This document shows, piece by piece, positions 25,276-36,574 of a stretch of 64,000 nucleotides of DNA. The stretch is from Embiotoca jacksoni (Eukaryota > Chordata > Actinopteri > Embiotocidae): contig JAKOON010000007.1 of NCBI GenBank assembly GCA_022577435.1, positions 1,198,001 to 1,262,000 on the forward strand, written 5' to 3'. How positions within the stretch are numbered: position 1 is the stretch's first letter; each line of letters begins with the position of its first letter. A program made the translations under genes and the position numbers. The notes under the pieces were generated by a model. The model made no database searches. It was not told the origin of the DNA and was given only the letters and a program-made list of their open reading frames with translations.

Positions 25276-26805
25276 GTTTTGCATAAAAATAGAATTATGT
25301 GTCTCATTTGAATTATTTGTATTGTTTTAAACTCTCTTTGGGCTTCGTTACACGACGTCCTCCTTCGACCCTGCTCACACATGCGTGTCCATCTAACCGC
25401 CTCGACGAGCCAAAGCGTGATACCAGCATGGTATCTTCTATTGGACCGACAGCTGTATTACACGAGATACCACACTTGAACGGATGCTCATACCTTTAGG
25501 TGTCAGGGTCATCGTTCCCGAAACTTACTGCCCCCTCCATCCGCATCCAACCTGCAAAAGCACTCTTACATAATCTCTGCAGTTATATACACCATTATTC
25601 TGAAACACTTTATAAAAATGATGGAAAGAGTTATTGAGAAAACTGTTCCAAGTCTACGCATACTGTATACATACAGGTATGAAAGACTTTAGTAATGCTA
25701 AAAGATATCTATACGACACTGAATAAACCACCAAATAAGAACCACCATAGTGACAAAAATATTTGTATTTTCAGATCTAGAAAGAGATCGTAATCAGGCT
25801 GCACAGTACCCGAGTTTCACTGCATTACAATCCATCTTTACAAGCCAGCGTTAACATGCTGATAGATGCTTACGTCTAAAACGCCCAACAGCGAGCTCAA
25901 CAGGGCCACCGTGTGATGAAAAATGCATCGTTTACACCCACAGAGTGTCTCCTCTCTCGTCTCCCTGCTCATGCAGTTTTCTGACATGATGCCTCCTCCG
26001 GTGGGACAAGAGATACTAGAAATACCTCGACCTCCTTGTGTCAGACCCCGCCCGCCTCGCAGGGCGAAGCTCTCTGGTGGCCTCGGCTGACAGTGACAAA
26101 CTGACAATGGCTGAATGCCCCACTTCACATCTCTAACCTTTTTCTAAAAAAAAAAAAAAGGCATCTTTTGTTTTTCCTCCTCTGTTGAGCCAGAGAGACA
26201 CCGAGGACAAAGAGTGACTGAGAAAAATATCTTTTAGCTCTCCGAGGACTTTTCATATGAAGACACATGCGTTAATAGGATGGACATGTCTTACAGAATG
26301 GCGCTCAAGGACCCACGGCCAAATATCTAGATATTTGCTGGGCTCACTAACAAAACAAGACGTAACACCGAAGTGAAAACTGATTGGTAACCGTGACGCT
26401 TAAGGACTAAAATGTTGTGGGTTCCTTCGACTTTTTTGAACGCTATATTTGTCTTCTTTTTTTTTTATCACAAGCATAAAAGACAGACACAAACATATTT
26501 CTTGCACTTGAGAGAGTAAAAAACACATTTACCACAATAACATTATCGGGACGGCAAACTAAATGATCGCTTGGTTTGCCGGTTTCAGTCGATGACTTCA
26601 GAATTTTTTTATTTTTCGAAAGTTTGGATTGGAAATCCGGTCTAGCTGTTCTGGATCTATAGACACTGTATCTCTGACATGCAGTTCCATTTTTGAGGAG
26701 GAACACGTCAGCTTCTGATCGTAAGCCGTGGTCGCTACTGTGTACATCTGACTTAACTCTTGGTCAGTGAAGACACAAAATGTCTGACCTGTCACAGATA
26801 ATGTA

Positions 26806-27030
26806 CAGTTGAAACCAGAAGTTTACATACACTGTGCAAAAAGACACATAACACTTTTTTTCTCACTGTCTGAAGTTAAATCAGACTAAACCTCTCCTGT
26901 TTCAGGTCCGTTAGGATTACCAAAATTATTTAACTTTTGCTAAATGTCACAATAATTTGAAAGAGAATATTTTAGAGAATTTTTCATTACTTTCTTCAAG
27001 GTCAAAAGTTTACATCCAGTTCCTTAGTAT
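26806..27030 (+). repeat. Left terminal inverted repeat of the Tc1 element
   Basis: The outer 151 bases (26806-26956) are an exact inverted match to 28272-28422. Inward of that, similarity to the right end continues but is broken by mismatches, up to the inner transposase-binding-type repeat at about 27000-27015. The outer site GAAGTTTACATACAC-type motif is at about 26818-26832. Confidence 0.93.
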
Positions 27031-28044
27031 TTAGTAGCGTTGCCTTTGAACTGCATGACTTGGGTCAAACGTTTTGGGTATCCTTCCACAAGCTTCTTAC
27101 AGTACTCTGATGGAATTCTGGCCCATTCCTCCTGACAGAACTGGTGGAACTGAGTCAGGTTTGTTGGTCGCCTCGCTCGCACACGCCTTTTCAGATCTGC
27201 CCACAAATTTTCGATGGGATTCAGGTCAGGTCAGAGTGGATGGCCACTCCAAGACATTGACTTTGTTGTCCTCAAGCCACTTTTTAACTATTTTGGCAGT
27301 ATGCTTAGGGTCATTGTCCATTTGGAAGACCCATTTGCGCCCAAGTTTTAGCTTCCTGGCTGATGTCCTGAGATGTTGCCTTAATATTTCCAGGTAATGT
27401 TCTTTCTTCATGATGCCGTCTATTTTATGAAGAGCTCCAGTTCCTGCTGCAGCAAAACAGCCCCACAACATGATGCTGCCACCTCCATGCTTCACAGTTG
27501 GGATGGTGTTTTCAGGTCTACAAGCTTCCCCCTTTTTCCTCCAAATGTAACGGTGGTCATTATGGCCAAACAGCTCCACTTTAGTTTCATCAGACCACAG
27601 GACATGTCTCCAGAAGTTAAGGTCTTTGTCTTGGTGTCTTTTTGCAAACTGTAATCTGGCTTTTTTATGTTTCTTTAGGAGTAATGGCTTCCTTCTTGCT
27701 GAGTAGCCTTTCAGCCCATGTCGGTGCAGGACTCGTTTTACTGTGGATAATGACACTTTCTTACCAGCTTCAGCCATCATCTTCACAAGGTCTTTAGCTT
27801 TTGTTCTGGGGTTGATTTGCACATGTCGGACCAAAACACGTTCATCTCTGGGACACAGAGCCCGTCTCCTTCCTGAGCGGTGTGATGGCTGGTCATTCCC
27901 ATGTTTATACTTGCGTATAATTGTTTGCACAGATGAACGTGGCACCTTCAAGCATCTGGAAATTGCACCCAAGGATGAACCAGACTTGTGGAGCTCCACG
28001 ATTCTCTCCCTGATTTCTTGGCTGATTTCTTTTGACTTTCCCAT
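27024..28044 (-). pseudogene. Tc1/Sleeping Beauty-like transposase, frameshifted
   Basis: The frame starts at the ATG at 28044 (MGKSKEISQEIRERIVELHK) and reads 272 codons to a TGA at 27226. The rest of the protein continues in another frame to a stop at 27024. The whole span is 1021 bases, one more than the 340 codons (with stop) expected for the family, so a single-base insertion lies just before the TGA, in the segment after VLEWPS. Visible parts are the paired-like helix-turn-helix DNA-binding region (residues 1 to about 110, with a GRRR hook near 58-61), then the DDE catalytic domain with Asp152 in LWSDETK, a glycine-rich box KHGGGSIMLWG, and Asp243 in FQMDNDPKHT. The third catalytic residue, Glu of IENLW, is only in the shifted frame. 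This copy should not make active enzyme unless frameshifting or a sequence error is involved. Confidence 0.95.
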
Positions 28045-28189
28045 GATTTCAAACAAGGAAGCAGAGTGTTTGAGGTGTGGCCTTAAAATACATCCCCAGG
28101 TGTGCCTTCAATTAACTCACATGTTGTCAGTTAACCTATCAGGAGCTTCAAAAGCCATGACATCATCATCTGGGCTTGCCCACGTTGTT

Positions 28190-28422
28190 TAAAGACATAG
28201 TACTTTTGGTGCTTGTAAACTTTTGACCTCAAAGAAAGTAATATAAAATTCTCTAAGAAATTATCTTTCTCATTATTGTGACATTTAGCAAAAGTTAAAT
28301 AATTTTGGTAATCCTAACGGACCTGAAACAGGAGAGGTTTAGTCTGATTTAACTTCAGACAGTGAGAAAAAAAGTGTTATGTGTCTTTTTGCACAGTGTA
28401 TGTAAACTTCTGGTTTCAACTG
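28190..28422 (-). repeat. Right terminal inverted repeat of the Tc1 element
   Basis: Inverted partner of the left end. The outer 151 bases are identical, while the inner part is diverged, with GGTCAAAAGTTTACA read on the minus strand at about 28214-28228. Confidence 0.93.
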
Positions 28423-29956
28423 TAGGTTTGCAATTTGTTCTCAGGGTACACCAGGAGTGAACATCTGGATGTTTATATCCAAGAAAACAAAGATTTGACA
28501 CAATTTATCTGCAACCTTGAAGCTAAATTTAAATACATTTATGTTGAGAAGATTTATGTTTATTTAAATTCAATTTATTCCCATAGGGTTTAGGCTTGTT
28601 CGTTGAGTATTAAAAAAAAAAAAAATCGTCTGTGACATTTCATTTTCTATAAGTGTATGTTCATTGAGTTTTGTTAGGGATGAAAGTTTCCACAATTATT
28701 CCCACTAAAATCGTTGATGTCTCCCTGCTTGCAATTCTCAAATTCTTTAAACCCCGTACATTCTTTTTAAAAGTTGACCATAATATATTCAACTGAAGAC
28801 TCCCTTCATCTGACTTTGGGGGATGTCAGGTAGTTTTCTTTAGCAGTGCGAGTTCAAAAGTAGGTGTGAAATAATGAGGCAGGACACCAGTTGGCAGGCT
28901 GCTGTCACTACTTTACACCGACAGTTTTGACATTAATGCCTCATTCCAGGAAGCGGTGCAAAATGCAAAATATGCACCCACGAATAGCAGGTTTGATCTT
29001 GAGAAATTAATTGCTTCCTATCAGGCTTAAGATGTGTTCAAATGACCTTCTTGCTGACTTAAAAAGGCCCACGTGAAGGTTTGAGTGTGGGCCCAAAGAG
29101 AAATTGAAATTCTAATGGGCCGAAGGATTATAAAGCTGCATTTATATCTTAACTGCTCCTCAGCATGTCCATGAATTCAAGTTTTTCCGCACAGCTGTGA
29201 TGTTTTCAGTGCGGCATCAGGAGCACGATGGTTAACACTAAAAAAAAAAAAAAGAAAAAAAAAAAAAAAACATTTGAGTACAAGCCGCACAATCTGATAT
29301 TTAAGCATAAATTGCACATATGTTTTGCGTTTGAGTTGTCATGACAACACATATTTCTCACGTCATTTGATAGTGCTGCGGCGTTTCTCCCCCCCCCCCT
29401 CCTGGAATATTCCAAGAAAACCCCTAACAAATAAAAATCATGGTAAAAGATTGTTTTGAGTGCAATCGGAACAACAGCACTGCTTGACAAAAAAAAATAA
29501 ATAAAAAAAAATAAAAACCCGACTTCATTTCAACACACAGGGCGGCGATCTCCATCTAATACGACCAACCTTGTTGTAAAACGTGCGTAAATTGCGCTTT
29601 CTTTCCTTTTAAGTGCCGACATGTTTCATGTAACATCTGAAGAAAACTTAAGTAAGGCTGTAATTAAGGCACTATAGCTTCCATGGTATTCAAGAGAGGG
29701 TCCCTGCCGAATTGGGACTGCTGGTAATTTAACTTGTCTATCAAAGAGCTTTCATCACCTCCCTCTCAGCAGCATCCTGCCTCTCCACCGAGACTAAAAG
29801 CTGGCGCTGATGAATGAGATGAAATAACATTTGGACAGTACAAAGTCGGCAGTGGGGCCTTCCTCTCTCTCCCCCGTCCTCTCTCCTCTCTCCCTCCTCT
29901 GGGAATTGAGGAGAATAATAACAGAACTGAAGATGGCGAGGAAACGGCCAGAAAGC

Positions 29957-29980
29957 GAGAGAGAGAGAGAGAGAGAGAGA
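29957..29980 (+). repeat. (GA)n microsatellite
   Basis: About 12 GA units that lengthen overlapping spurious frames on both strands. Confidence 0.95.
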
Positions 29981-30489
29981 AAGGAGCGCAAAGAAGAACT
30001 GCAATGTACATCGGAAGTGATTACGGGAAGAAAAAAAACAAAACAAAACGCCAAAAGCTTCTTGGGGAAATACACCTATATGAAAGCCAAGCTCACCTCA
30101 AACCTCGTCGTCTGTCAAGTAAATATAAAGCTACAGCGAGTTCCCAATTATCTTACCTTAGCTTATCATCGCATAAAACCTGGAAGCGGGGAGAAAGTCC
30201 AGCTCCGTCCAAGGGAAAAAAACAATTCGCGAATTAAAATATCTCTTTTGTTTAATCTGTACCGAGTGTAAAACTGATGAACTGCCTTTTTCTGGTTTCC
30301 TGGCTAGCATTTTTACTCTGATCTTTATACGAATGAAACAAAAAAAAACATAACTTGCTTCTAATTAGTGTGTTGCTCTCCTGTTTCCAGTCTTTATGCT
30401 AAGCCAACGGGTTGCTGGCAGTAGCAGCAAAACTAGCTTTTGTTTGAAATGACTGAACAACAGTCGTTGTTGGGAAGTCCATCAAATCA

Positions 30490-30620
30490 AAAAAAAAAAG
30501 ATGAAAAATGACCCGAAAGATATGTAAAATGACCCCGCAAAGAGACGACACGGCAACGAGTAGATGAAAACAACCACAAATAGACGTGGAACGACACCAA
30601 CAAGCGACTACCCAGAGACG
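30490..30620 (+). repeat. Degenerate minisatellite, AAATGACCnCAAAGAGAC-like units
   Basis: Units beginning AAATGACC, AAATGACC, ACAACC and AACGACACC, each followed by an AAAGA- or AATAGACG-like stretch, recur at roughly 18-25 base spacing. They resemble decayed copies of a tandem repeat (AACGACCACAAAGAGACACA-like) that I remember from fish genomes. Boundaries are approximate. Confidence 0.5.
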
Positions 30621-30754
30621 CCTTTGTGATCTGTGCACAGCGAGGCAGATATGAAAGTGATCCCGTTCAACTCTTTGGCAAATGGGGAGAAACGTGTAAA
30701 AAAAAAACCTGAACACCTACAGTAGCTCCACAGAGCCTCGTCTTTGTTTGGTCT

Positions 30755-31265
30755 GCACAAAAGTCAACTTCGCCATAAAAATGTGTGGTTGGGTGCCGGG
30801 CGAAGAGGTTTCCCGGAAGCTGCGCTGAGCCAAGCGACGGCCAGTTGCAGCTTCACGCTCGCCGTCGAGATACGAGCGTGGCGTCGACGCCTGGACGTCG
30901 AGAGAGTCGCCAGAGGATGCCACCAAACCCGCAAGCTCGGACCGAGAGAAAAATATAGACAAATGCGCGTGAAAACACAAACGCGGTACGGAGGAGGGAA
31001 GACGGACGAGAGCATTGAAAAGAGAGACGTCTGAGCTTGAGAGACTGAACATGACACAGGGCGGAGCTGAATCCCTGGATTTGTGGTGGGGGGGGGGGGG
31101 GGCATCCATCATGTAGCAGTCAGACGGAGATCGCTTCCTCCCCACCTGCAGCACAGCAACCGTGACATCGTGTTTCATTTGCATGCCTCAGATCCCCCGG
31201 CGTCCCGAGCTTCTCCTCGACACGACGGCTACGGCGTCGTCATTTCTGCGATATCTCAACCGGTG
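30755..31265. promoter_or_regulatory. CpG-dense block, possible CpG island
   Basis: CG dinucleotides are much more frequent than in surrounding AT-rich DNA (for example GAGATACGAGCGTGGCGTCG, GGCTACGGCGTCGTC). The run of overlapping frames on both strands is a by-product of high GC. A G tract (31088-31102) sits inside. No coding exon was recognised next to it, so promoter function is only a possibility. Confidence 0.35.
31088..31102 (+). repeat. Poly-G tract
   Basis: Fifteen G in a row inside the CpG-dense block. Confidence 0.9.
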
Positions 31266-31417
31266 TGAATAAACGGGAGCTGCATTGGAAGTACTTGGAC
31301 GTAAGGAATAAAATAGTCAAACAATCCACGCTCATCTGATATTATTTCTCCACATTACTGGCTCCTAAAAGTTAAAAAAAAAAACAACAGCTAAGATAGG
31401 ACAAGGTTGGTGAAATT

Positions 31418-31419
<2 letters not shown>

Positions 31420-31453
<34 letters not shown>
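31420..31453. repeat. Poly-T tract, 34 bases
   Basis: The longest uninterrupted single-base run noticed in the window. Confidence 0.95.
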
Positions 31454-31456
<3 letters not shown>

Positions 31457-32044
31457 GTGCTCCTTTACTGTGATGAGCACGAGCACAGTTTATTTCGAGC
31501 TGTCCAACGTACACTGCCCTGCTGCTGGAAATGCTCACAGTACTCAGAGTACCAGTGTGCTGGCCTATTTATGGCACTGAAAATAGTGCCCTACAAAAGT
31601 GCTTTTTTTTTTGTGCTTCTGTTGCAGTAACGTTTGCTAAAACCTAAAGAGGTCATGGAATTGAAATTGAAAAAAAAAAAAATCTGCTGTGTATGTGTGA
31701 GCTGTTCATAAATAAATCAATAGATGTGTAACTCGGGCGAATTGAGTCACAGGGTGTCGATGAAGAGGCCTTAACAGTCGGTGTCGACTATTATGTGCTA
31801 TTTATCAAAACTTTTGATAACATTAAAAATAAACAAAAAAAAAACAAAAAAAAACAAAGCCAACAAACCCACCGATTCGAGCACTGGGAGTTTTTTTTTT
31901 TTTACCTGTGAGAGCTGTAACACTGACACCAAATTCAAATACAACACCACACTGACAAAATGTGCCACCGCAAACCATGTCGCCATCTAAAGTGAGGTGA
32001 ACTCCCGGCACACCGACCGCACTCGTGACTGGAGGCCTCCGCCG

Positions 32045-32064
32045 GCAGCAGCAGCAGCAGCAGC
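32045..32064 (+). repeat. (CAG)n microsatellite
   Basis: About six CAG/GCA units in noncoding sequence. Confidence 0.85.
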
Positions 32065-33108
32065 ACTGCAAACACAGAGACAAAAAAAAAAAAAAACTTA
32101 ATTATATAAAATCAATTCCACAACGAACAACATAAACAGAATGATAAACGAGGACTAAAATACCCGAAACTAAAACGGTACTACAATGAATGGCAGCCAG
32201 TTCTCTACCGCTGCCCCAAGCTGTCACTCATCTCTTTTCAGCTTTTCTACCAAAGCCACGAGTGGCCAAAAGCACTCAAAGCACACGGAGTCTGAGAGCA
32301 CTCGACACCTGCAGGCCACGAGCCACTTATTAGTTTGTACCGCTCAATACCGCCGACTGGGTATTGTTGAAAGATCCATGCAGTTTAGAGAGATGGAGGT
32401 GGGGGGGGGGGAGTTTACCGGGTTTGCAGCTACATTTTACAGATGCATTAATGTCTGACATGTTAACGCCAGACGTTACGATTTACCAAATGTTCCCGAA
32501 ACGCGTCATTTGCGGGAGAGGTGCATTATGAGTTTTAAAATGAAAAAGTTCGAGTGAAGGTGTTAGTCGAGGTATCAACATCTGGTACCGAACGAAGAGG
32601 TGAGTTTTTTTTTTTTTTCCCGACAGTAGATCGTATCGAAGCAATGTGGCAAACACATTTTTTTTTTTTTTTTTACCCATTCCTCCCTACATCTGATTTG
32701 GCTCTTGCCCCCTGCAGCGTTCCTAGTGTCCCTGTGCTAAACGGGTCTTCAGCTGGGCTTTGTACTGCATGGCTGCACAGACAGGATATGGAAGCCAGAG
32801 ACTATTCAGACACCAACTAGGTTTTTTTTCATGCATTTATTGATGAAATATTGGAAAATAAAGCATAATACCAGCATTTTCGAGTAGTATTTTTTTTGTA
32901 CTGTGGACATAATGTGAATGCATGAAAAAAAAATTGGCTTTATAATGACTTCCGCTGTTGTATTACTCAATAAAATAAAAAAAATAATAAATGAATTCCA
33001 AAATGAATGGTATATTCAATATATGATATATTGGAATCATATATTCATACACTTTTTTAAAAAAAACTTTTTATTATGAGGTATAATAAGATCTGACTAT
33101 ATGTACCT

Positions 33109-33109
<1 letters not shown>

Positions 33110-33136
<27 letters not shown>
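33110..33136. repeat. (TA)n microsatellite
   Basis: About 13 alternating TA units. Confidence 0.95.
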
Positions 33137-33139
<3 letters not shown>

Positions 33140-33731
33140 CCTCTATATGTTGTGGCTGTATAGGCATTTGGGTATGTAACTTATTTCACTTTTTTATCAA
33201 TTACTTTGAACTAAATATTAAATCATTTTCAGACCTTACATAACAGACAGTCATGATTACCGTCACTGCTTTTAATGTCAGATAACACGCATTGCCTTAC
33301 AGCTTATAGATATGGATTTATGTTTGAATTTCACCCCTGTGATCAAGTAAAAAAAAAAAACATTGGAGCCCAACACCCTCACACTTAATTGTTCCTCCAG
33401 CTGCAATTTTCATTGATGCGCCATTACAGCATGTATCACATCATCAGTTAGCTGTTGGAAAGAAGAAGAAAGAAAGAAAAAAAAGATCCCGATATAATGA
33501 GTCATCTGCCAAATATGTACTGCTGAGGAACAGTTTGTGCTGCCTCAAGCTCAACGTGTCAGCCACCAGCTGTTAATGCATTAAATATCACCCACTCGAA
33601 AAGTCTAAAAGATGTGTGAAAGGAGATGAGAAAAAAAAAAAGAAGAAGAAGAATGGAGGTAGAAGCAAGGGGATGATGGAAAGATGGATGATATGAGGTA
33701 AAAAGAAGAAGACAAAAAACAGATTTGAGGT

Positions 33732-33747
33732 GGGGGGGGGGGGGGGG
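33732..33747 (+). repeat. Poly-G tract
   Basis: Sixteen G in a row within purine-rich sequence. Confidence 0.9.
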
Positions 33748-34350
33748 CACACACGGTAGAGGGACAGGAAGAGGATGAGAGGGAAATAAATCAAGAAAAG
33801 GTATTCAGAGAAAACTCCCAAAAGTAGAGCTGGAGAAATAAAACAGGACGATTTTGATGTTCTCTTTCTTCTGAACTGTACCTGGACAAACTTTGGACCA
33901 CCAGGTTGTGCTGTTGCACTTCAATGCCATTCAGTGAGTCTCAATATGTGAGTGGGAGGGAGGGGGGGGGAGGGCGCAAATCACGCAGCAATTTCCAAAG
34001 ATTTACATAGGCAATGAATGTGAAAGATGCACGTTAGGTGGGGTTACGGGATGCGACTGCAATTAACAACAGACAGAAGCCGAGCAGGAGACGGCGAACG
34101 ATGTGAATCAACAGGTCACAGTCGACCAGCGCGGGCAAACGCTGACCAAGCAGTCAAATGCGTGACGCAGAATGGCTGCAGGGTGATAGCGTTTTCTTTT
34201 TTTCTTTTTTTTTTTTTTTTTATATATAAAGAAGGGTGTAATGATTACATGCAGTCTCCCCGAGTCTGAGGAGAACGGACCTGCACAGTTTAAAAAGATG
34301 TCTAAACCCACACATTACCGTCAGAAGGAGGGGAATTTTTCGATGGCACC

Positions 34351-34375
34351 TTTTTTTTTTTTTTTTTTTTTTTTT
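34351..34375. repeat. Poly-T tract, 25 bases
   Basis: Uninterrupted T run; another of 26 T lies at 34761-34786, 385 bases on. Confidence 0.95.
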
Positions 34376-34760
34376 CTTCTTCCTCCTGAATATCGCACAT
34401 TAGCGGATTTAATCAGAGCTGGTAGCAGAACAACAACAACCCAGATCTGACAAGTTTACCCAAATTAGGAATTTTATTACGCAGCGGATAAACTGCTGCC
34501 GCTCCCCAGAAACGGGAAGTTTGCCGGGTCAAAACTTGAAACCGTTTGTTCACCGACACCCCTCGGGCTTGCCTCAAAGTATAATGCAGCGGATGCATTG
34601 TCAATGATTAAAGGATCACGGAGGAATCCCTCGTTTTCAAAATGACAAAAGAGACGGTGGAGACATGCAAAACGCCTATTTTATACTCCAAAGCCCCGGA
34701 TCAACTCAAGCTGGTTAATTACATCTTTGAGAGCGTCACGTCAAAACCAGCTCGGGCTCC

Positions 34761-34786
34761 TTTTTTTTTTTTTTTTTTTTTTTTTT
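34761..34786. repeat. Poly-T tract, 26 bases
   Basis: Uninterrupted T run just upstream of the inverted repeat at 34875-34977. Confidence 0.95.
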
Positions 34787-34874
34787 GTCAGCATGCTCAG
34801 ACACCTTGCATATTGTGAACGCAGTGTGACTGACATAAGCAGTGCCTGTCACTGAAATTCACGTCTTGCAATGA

Positions 34875-34923
34875 AAGCACAAAGACTTTGCAATGCAATA
34901 TATATATATTGCATTGCAAAGTA

Positions 34924-34954
<31 letters not shown>

Positions 34955-34977
34955 TGCATTGCAAAGTCGTTGTGCTT
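34875..34977. repeat. 25-bp inverted repeat enclosing (TA)n arrays
   Basis: The left arm (34875-34899, starting AAGCACAAAGACTTTGCAAT) and right arm (34953-34977) are reverse complements with one mismatch in 25. Between them lie two (TA)n stretches and a third partial copy of the arm (ATTGCATTGCAAAGT at 34908-34922). The whole could fold into a long hairpin. It may be a small MITE-like element or a microsatellite that expanded inside a palindrome. Confidence 0.85.
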
Positions 34978-35215
34978 TATATATATATATATATGTGTAT
35001 ATATACTAGTGTGCAGCTGGAGATCCATTAATGAGCAAAGCAAACCAATCAGATATGGATTGGACGGCGACGTATTTTTTTTTTTCCCGTCTAAAAGATG
35101 TCGAATAAATGCTGATGATTTTGGTGTCGGCCCTTCAAAACTAAATAAATGAATAAATGAGCTTCTAGCTCGATGAATCATTTGAACTTACATTTGACAG
35201 TCACACAGGAAACGA

Positions 35216-35235
35216 TCTCTCTCTCTCTCTCTCTC
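35216..35235 (+). repeat. (CT)n microsatellite
   Basis: About ten CT units. Confidence 0.95.
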
Positions 35236-36557
35236 CTTCTTTCCCTCGCTCTCTCCGCCTACACCTGAATCCCACAGCAGCTGAATACAAGTCGAGCATG
35301 TTCTCCGGGGGTGGGTTGAGGTAGGAAATCAGTAGACAGCACAGGTTTGGGGATTTTTTTTTAATTTTTTTTTTTACCATACATGCATCTGCCGGGTTTG
35401 GCAGAAGCAGGCACTTTTTCCACCATCTTTTACCCAGATATCTTCCCAGGACTTCCTCTAAAAGCAGCTTCAAGTTGGAACAAAATTTGCCATTCAAATA
35501 CTGTAACATTTCTAATCTAAAAAAAACAACAACATTTCAACAAAATCTAGCGGTGTTGAACAGACGTCAGACACCGCCACACAAACTTCTGCCCTGTGAA
35601 ATATGTTGGGACTTTACCAAGTTTCCAGTAAACGCTCATGTATCGGTCACATGTTGAGCTTCCTTTCAACCAGGGGTTTGCTGATGGAGCAATCTGCCTG
35701 TCTCACGGAAAGCTTCCTCTGACCACATATCTCGTCAGCGCCCCAAACTCTACTTTTATACAATCACACATGTTCATTTTTAATAAAATGGCGCATTTCT
35801 TCCAATTTAAAAATAGTTACTGTAACTTTACTTAAAGAAGCGAACTGAGCGTTCTCGTAGAACTGAGGTTACGTCCAAAGAACATCATCACTGTGTCGCC
35901 AGGCGTGCCAAGAAACACTAAGTTCAGCATAATGAGAGGGTAGGCCTATCAGCTGCATGACCTACACACATAACTTTATCACACAGCAAATATTAACCCA
36001 CGACTAACACTTTCAACAACATAAAGTAGCACAAGTGTTTACAGCAGGGAGAGGCTCCGTGGCTATGGGACATTCAAAAGAGACCTGGAGAGGCACCAGA
36101 GGAAATTCTTCTTGAAGTCTGCTGTTTGGATGTTTTTGGGGTTCTACTGTGTAAAAAAAAAAAAAGAAAAAGAAAATCTTTCGTAGATCAAAACACTTCA
36201 CACTGTAAAATCTGGCAAGCCACTCTTATTGCCGGTGGCTTCCTCCATCAACACCAGCAACGTACTCCCTGAGCTCAGTAGAAAACATGTGCTGGAATAA
36301 CCCCGCCAGTGGAACAGTGAAGCCAGAGGGTTTGGCATTGCTTGAAAAGGCAAGTTTCTCCAGGAGCTGTATGTGACGGGGAAAGGAGGCGGCGGAGTCA
36401 CGTTGCAAATGCAATTATATCCCACCTATGCAAAGGACGCGGTTGCGCAACAGCAGGCTGAGAAAAGTGGTGCAGAGAATATATGTCCTGTGTTGTTAGC
36501 TAAATAGTCACCGAGCTGCGGTTTCCATCGCTCAAGACAAAAGCTGTTACCCTCTTC

Positions 36558-36574
36558 TGCCACCAGAGGGAGTA
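36558..36574 (+). promoter_or_regulatory. CTCF-like motif
   Basis: CTGCCACCAGAGGGAGT matches the core CCACCAGAGGGAG seen in many CTCF sites. It lies in the GC-richer block at 36000-36690. Motif evidence only. Confidence 0.35.

Larger units (their letters stand above)
18546..26805. other. Gene-poor spacer, second part
   Basis: No gene is supported. It holds A/T tracts, a repeat-like segment at 19395-19470 related to 25222-25275, a (TA)n array at 20891-20916, a (GT)n array at 23290-23317 and a CTCF-like motif at 23578-23597. The 129-codon frame at 22062-22451 has no recognisable domain and is not called. Confidence 0.6.
26806..28422 (-). mobile_element. Sleeping Beauty-like Tc1/mariner transposon, about 1.6 kb
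   Basis: The element is flanked by TA on both sides (26804-26805 and 28423-28424), the Tc1/mariner target duplication. Its ends begin CAGTTGAAACCAGAAGTTTA and are inverted copies of each other. Inside each end a second, shorter repeat (GGTCAAAAGTTTACA) lies roughly 190 bp inward, giving the inverted-repeat/direct-repeat layout of the Sleeping Beauty group. One transposase reading frame lies between the ends on the minus strand and is broken by a frameshift, so the copy is non-autonomous. Size and end structure are typical of the group. The neighbourhood has no host gene, so the insertion is intergenic. Confidence 0.96.
28423..34850. other. Gene-poor spacer, third part
   Basis: No gene is supported. 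It contains many A/T and G/C homopolymers (for example 31420-31453), a GA array, a degenerate 20-bp-type tandem repeat (about 30490-30620) and a CpG-dense block (30755-31265). Segments 28900-29130 and 29640-29760 are free of simple repeats and could be conserved noncoding sequence. Confidence 0.55.

Noticed and set aside
27397..28192. Plus-strand frames across the transposon, including one of 149 codons
   Set aside because: They are antisense shadows of the minus-strand transposase.
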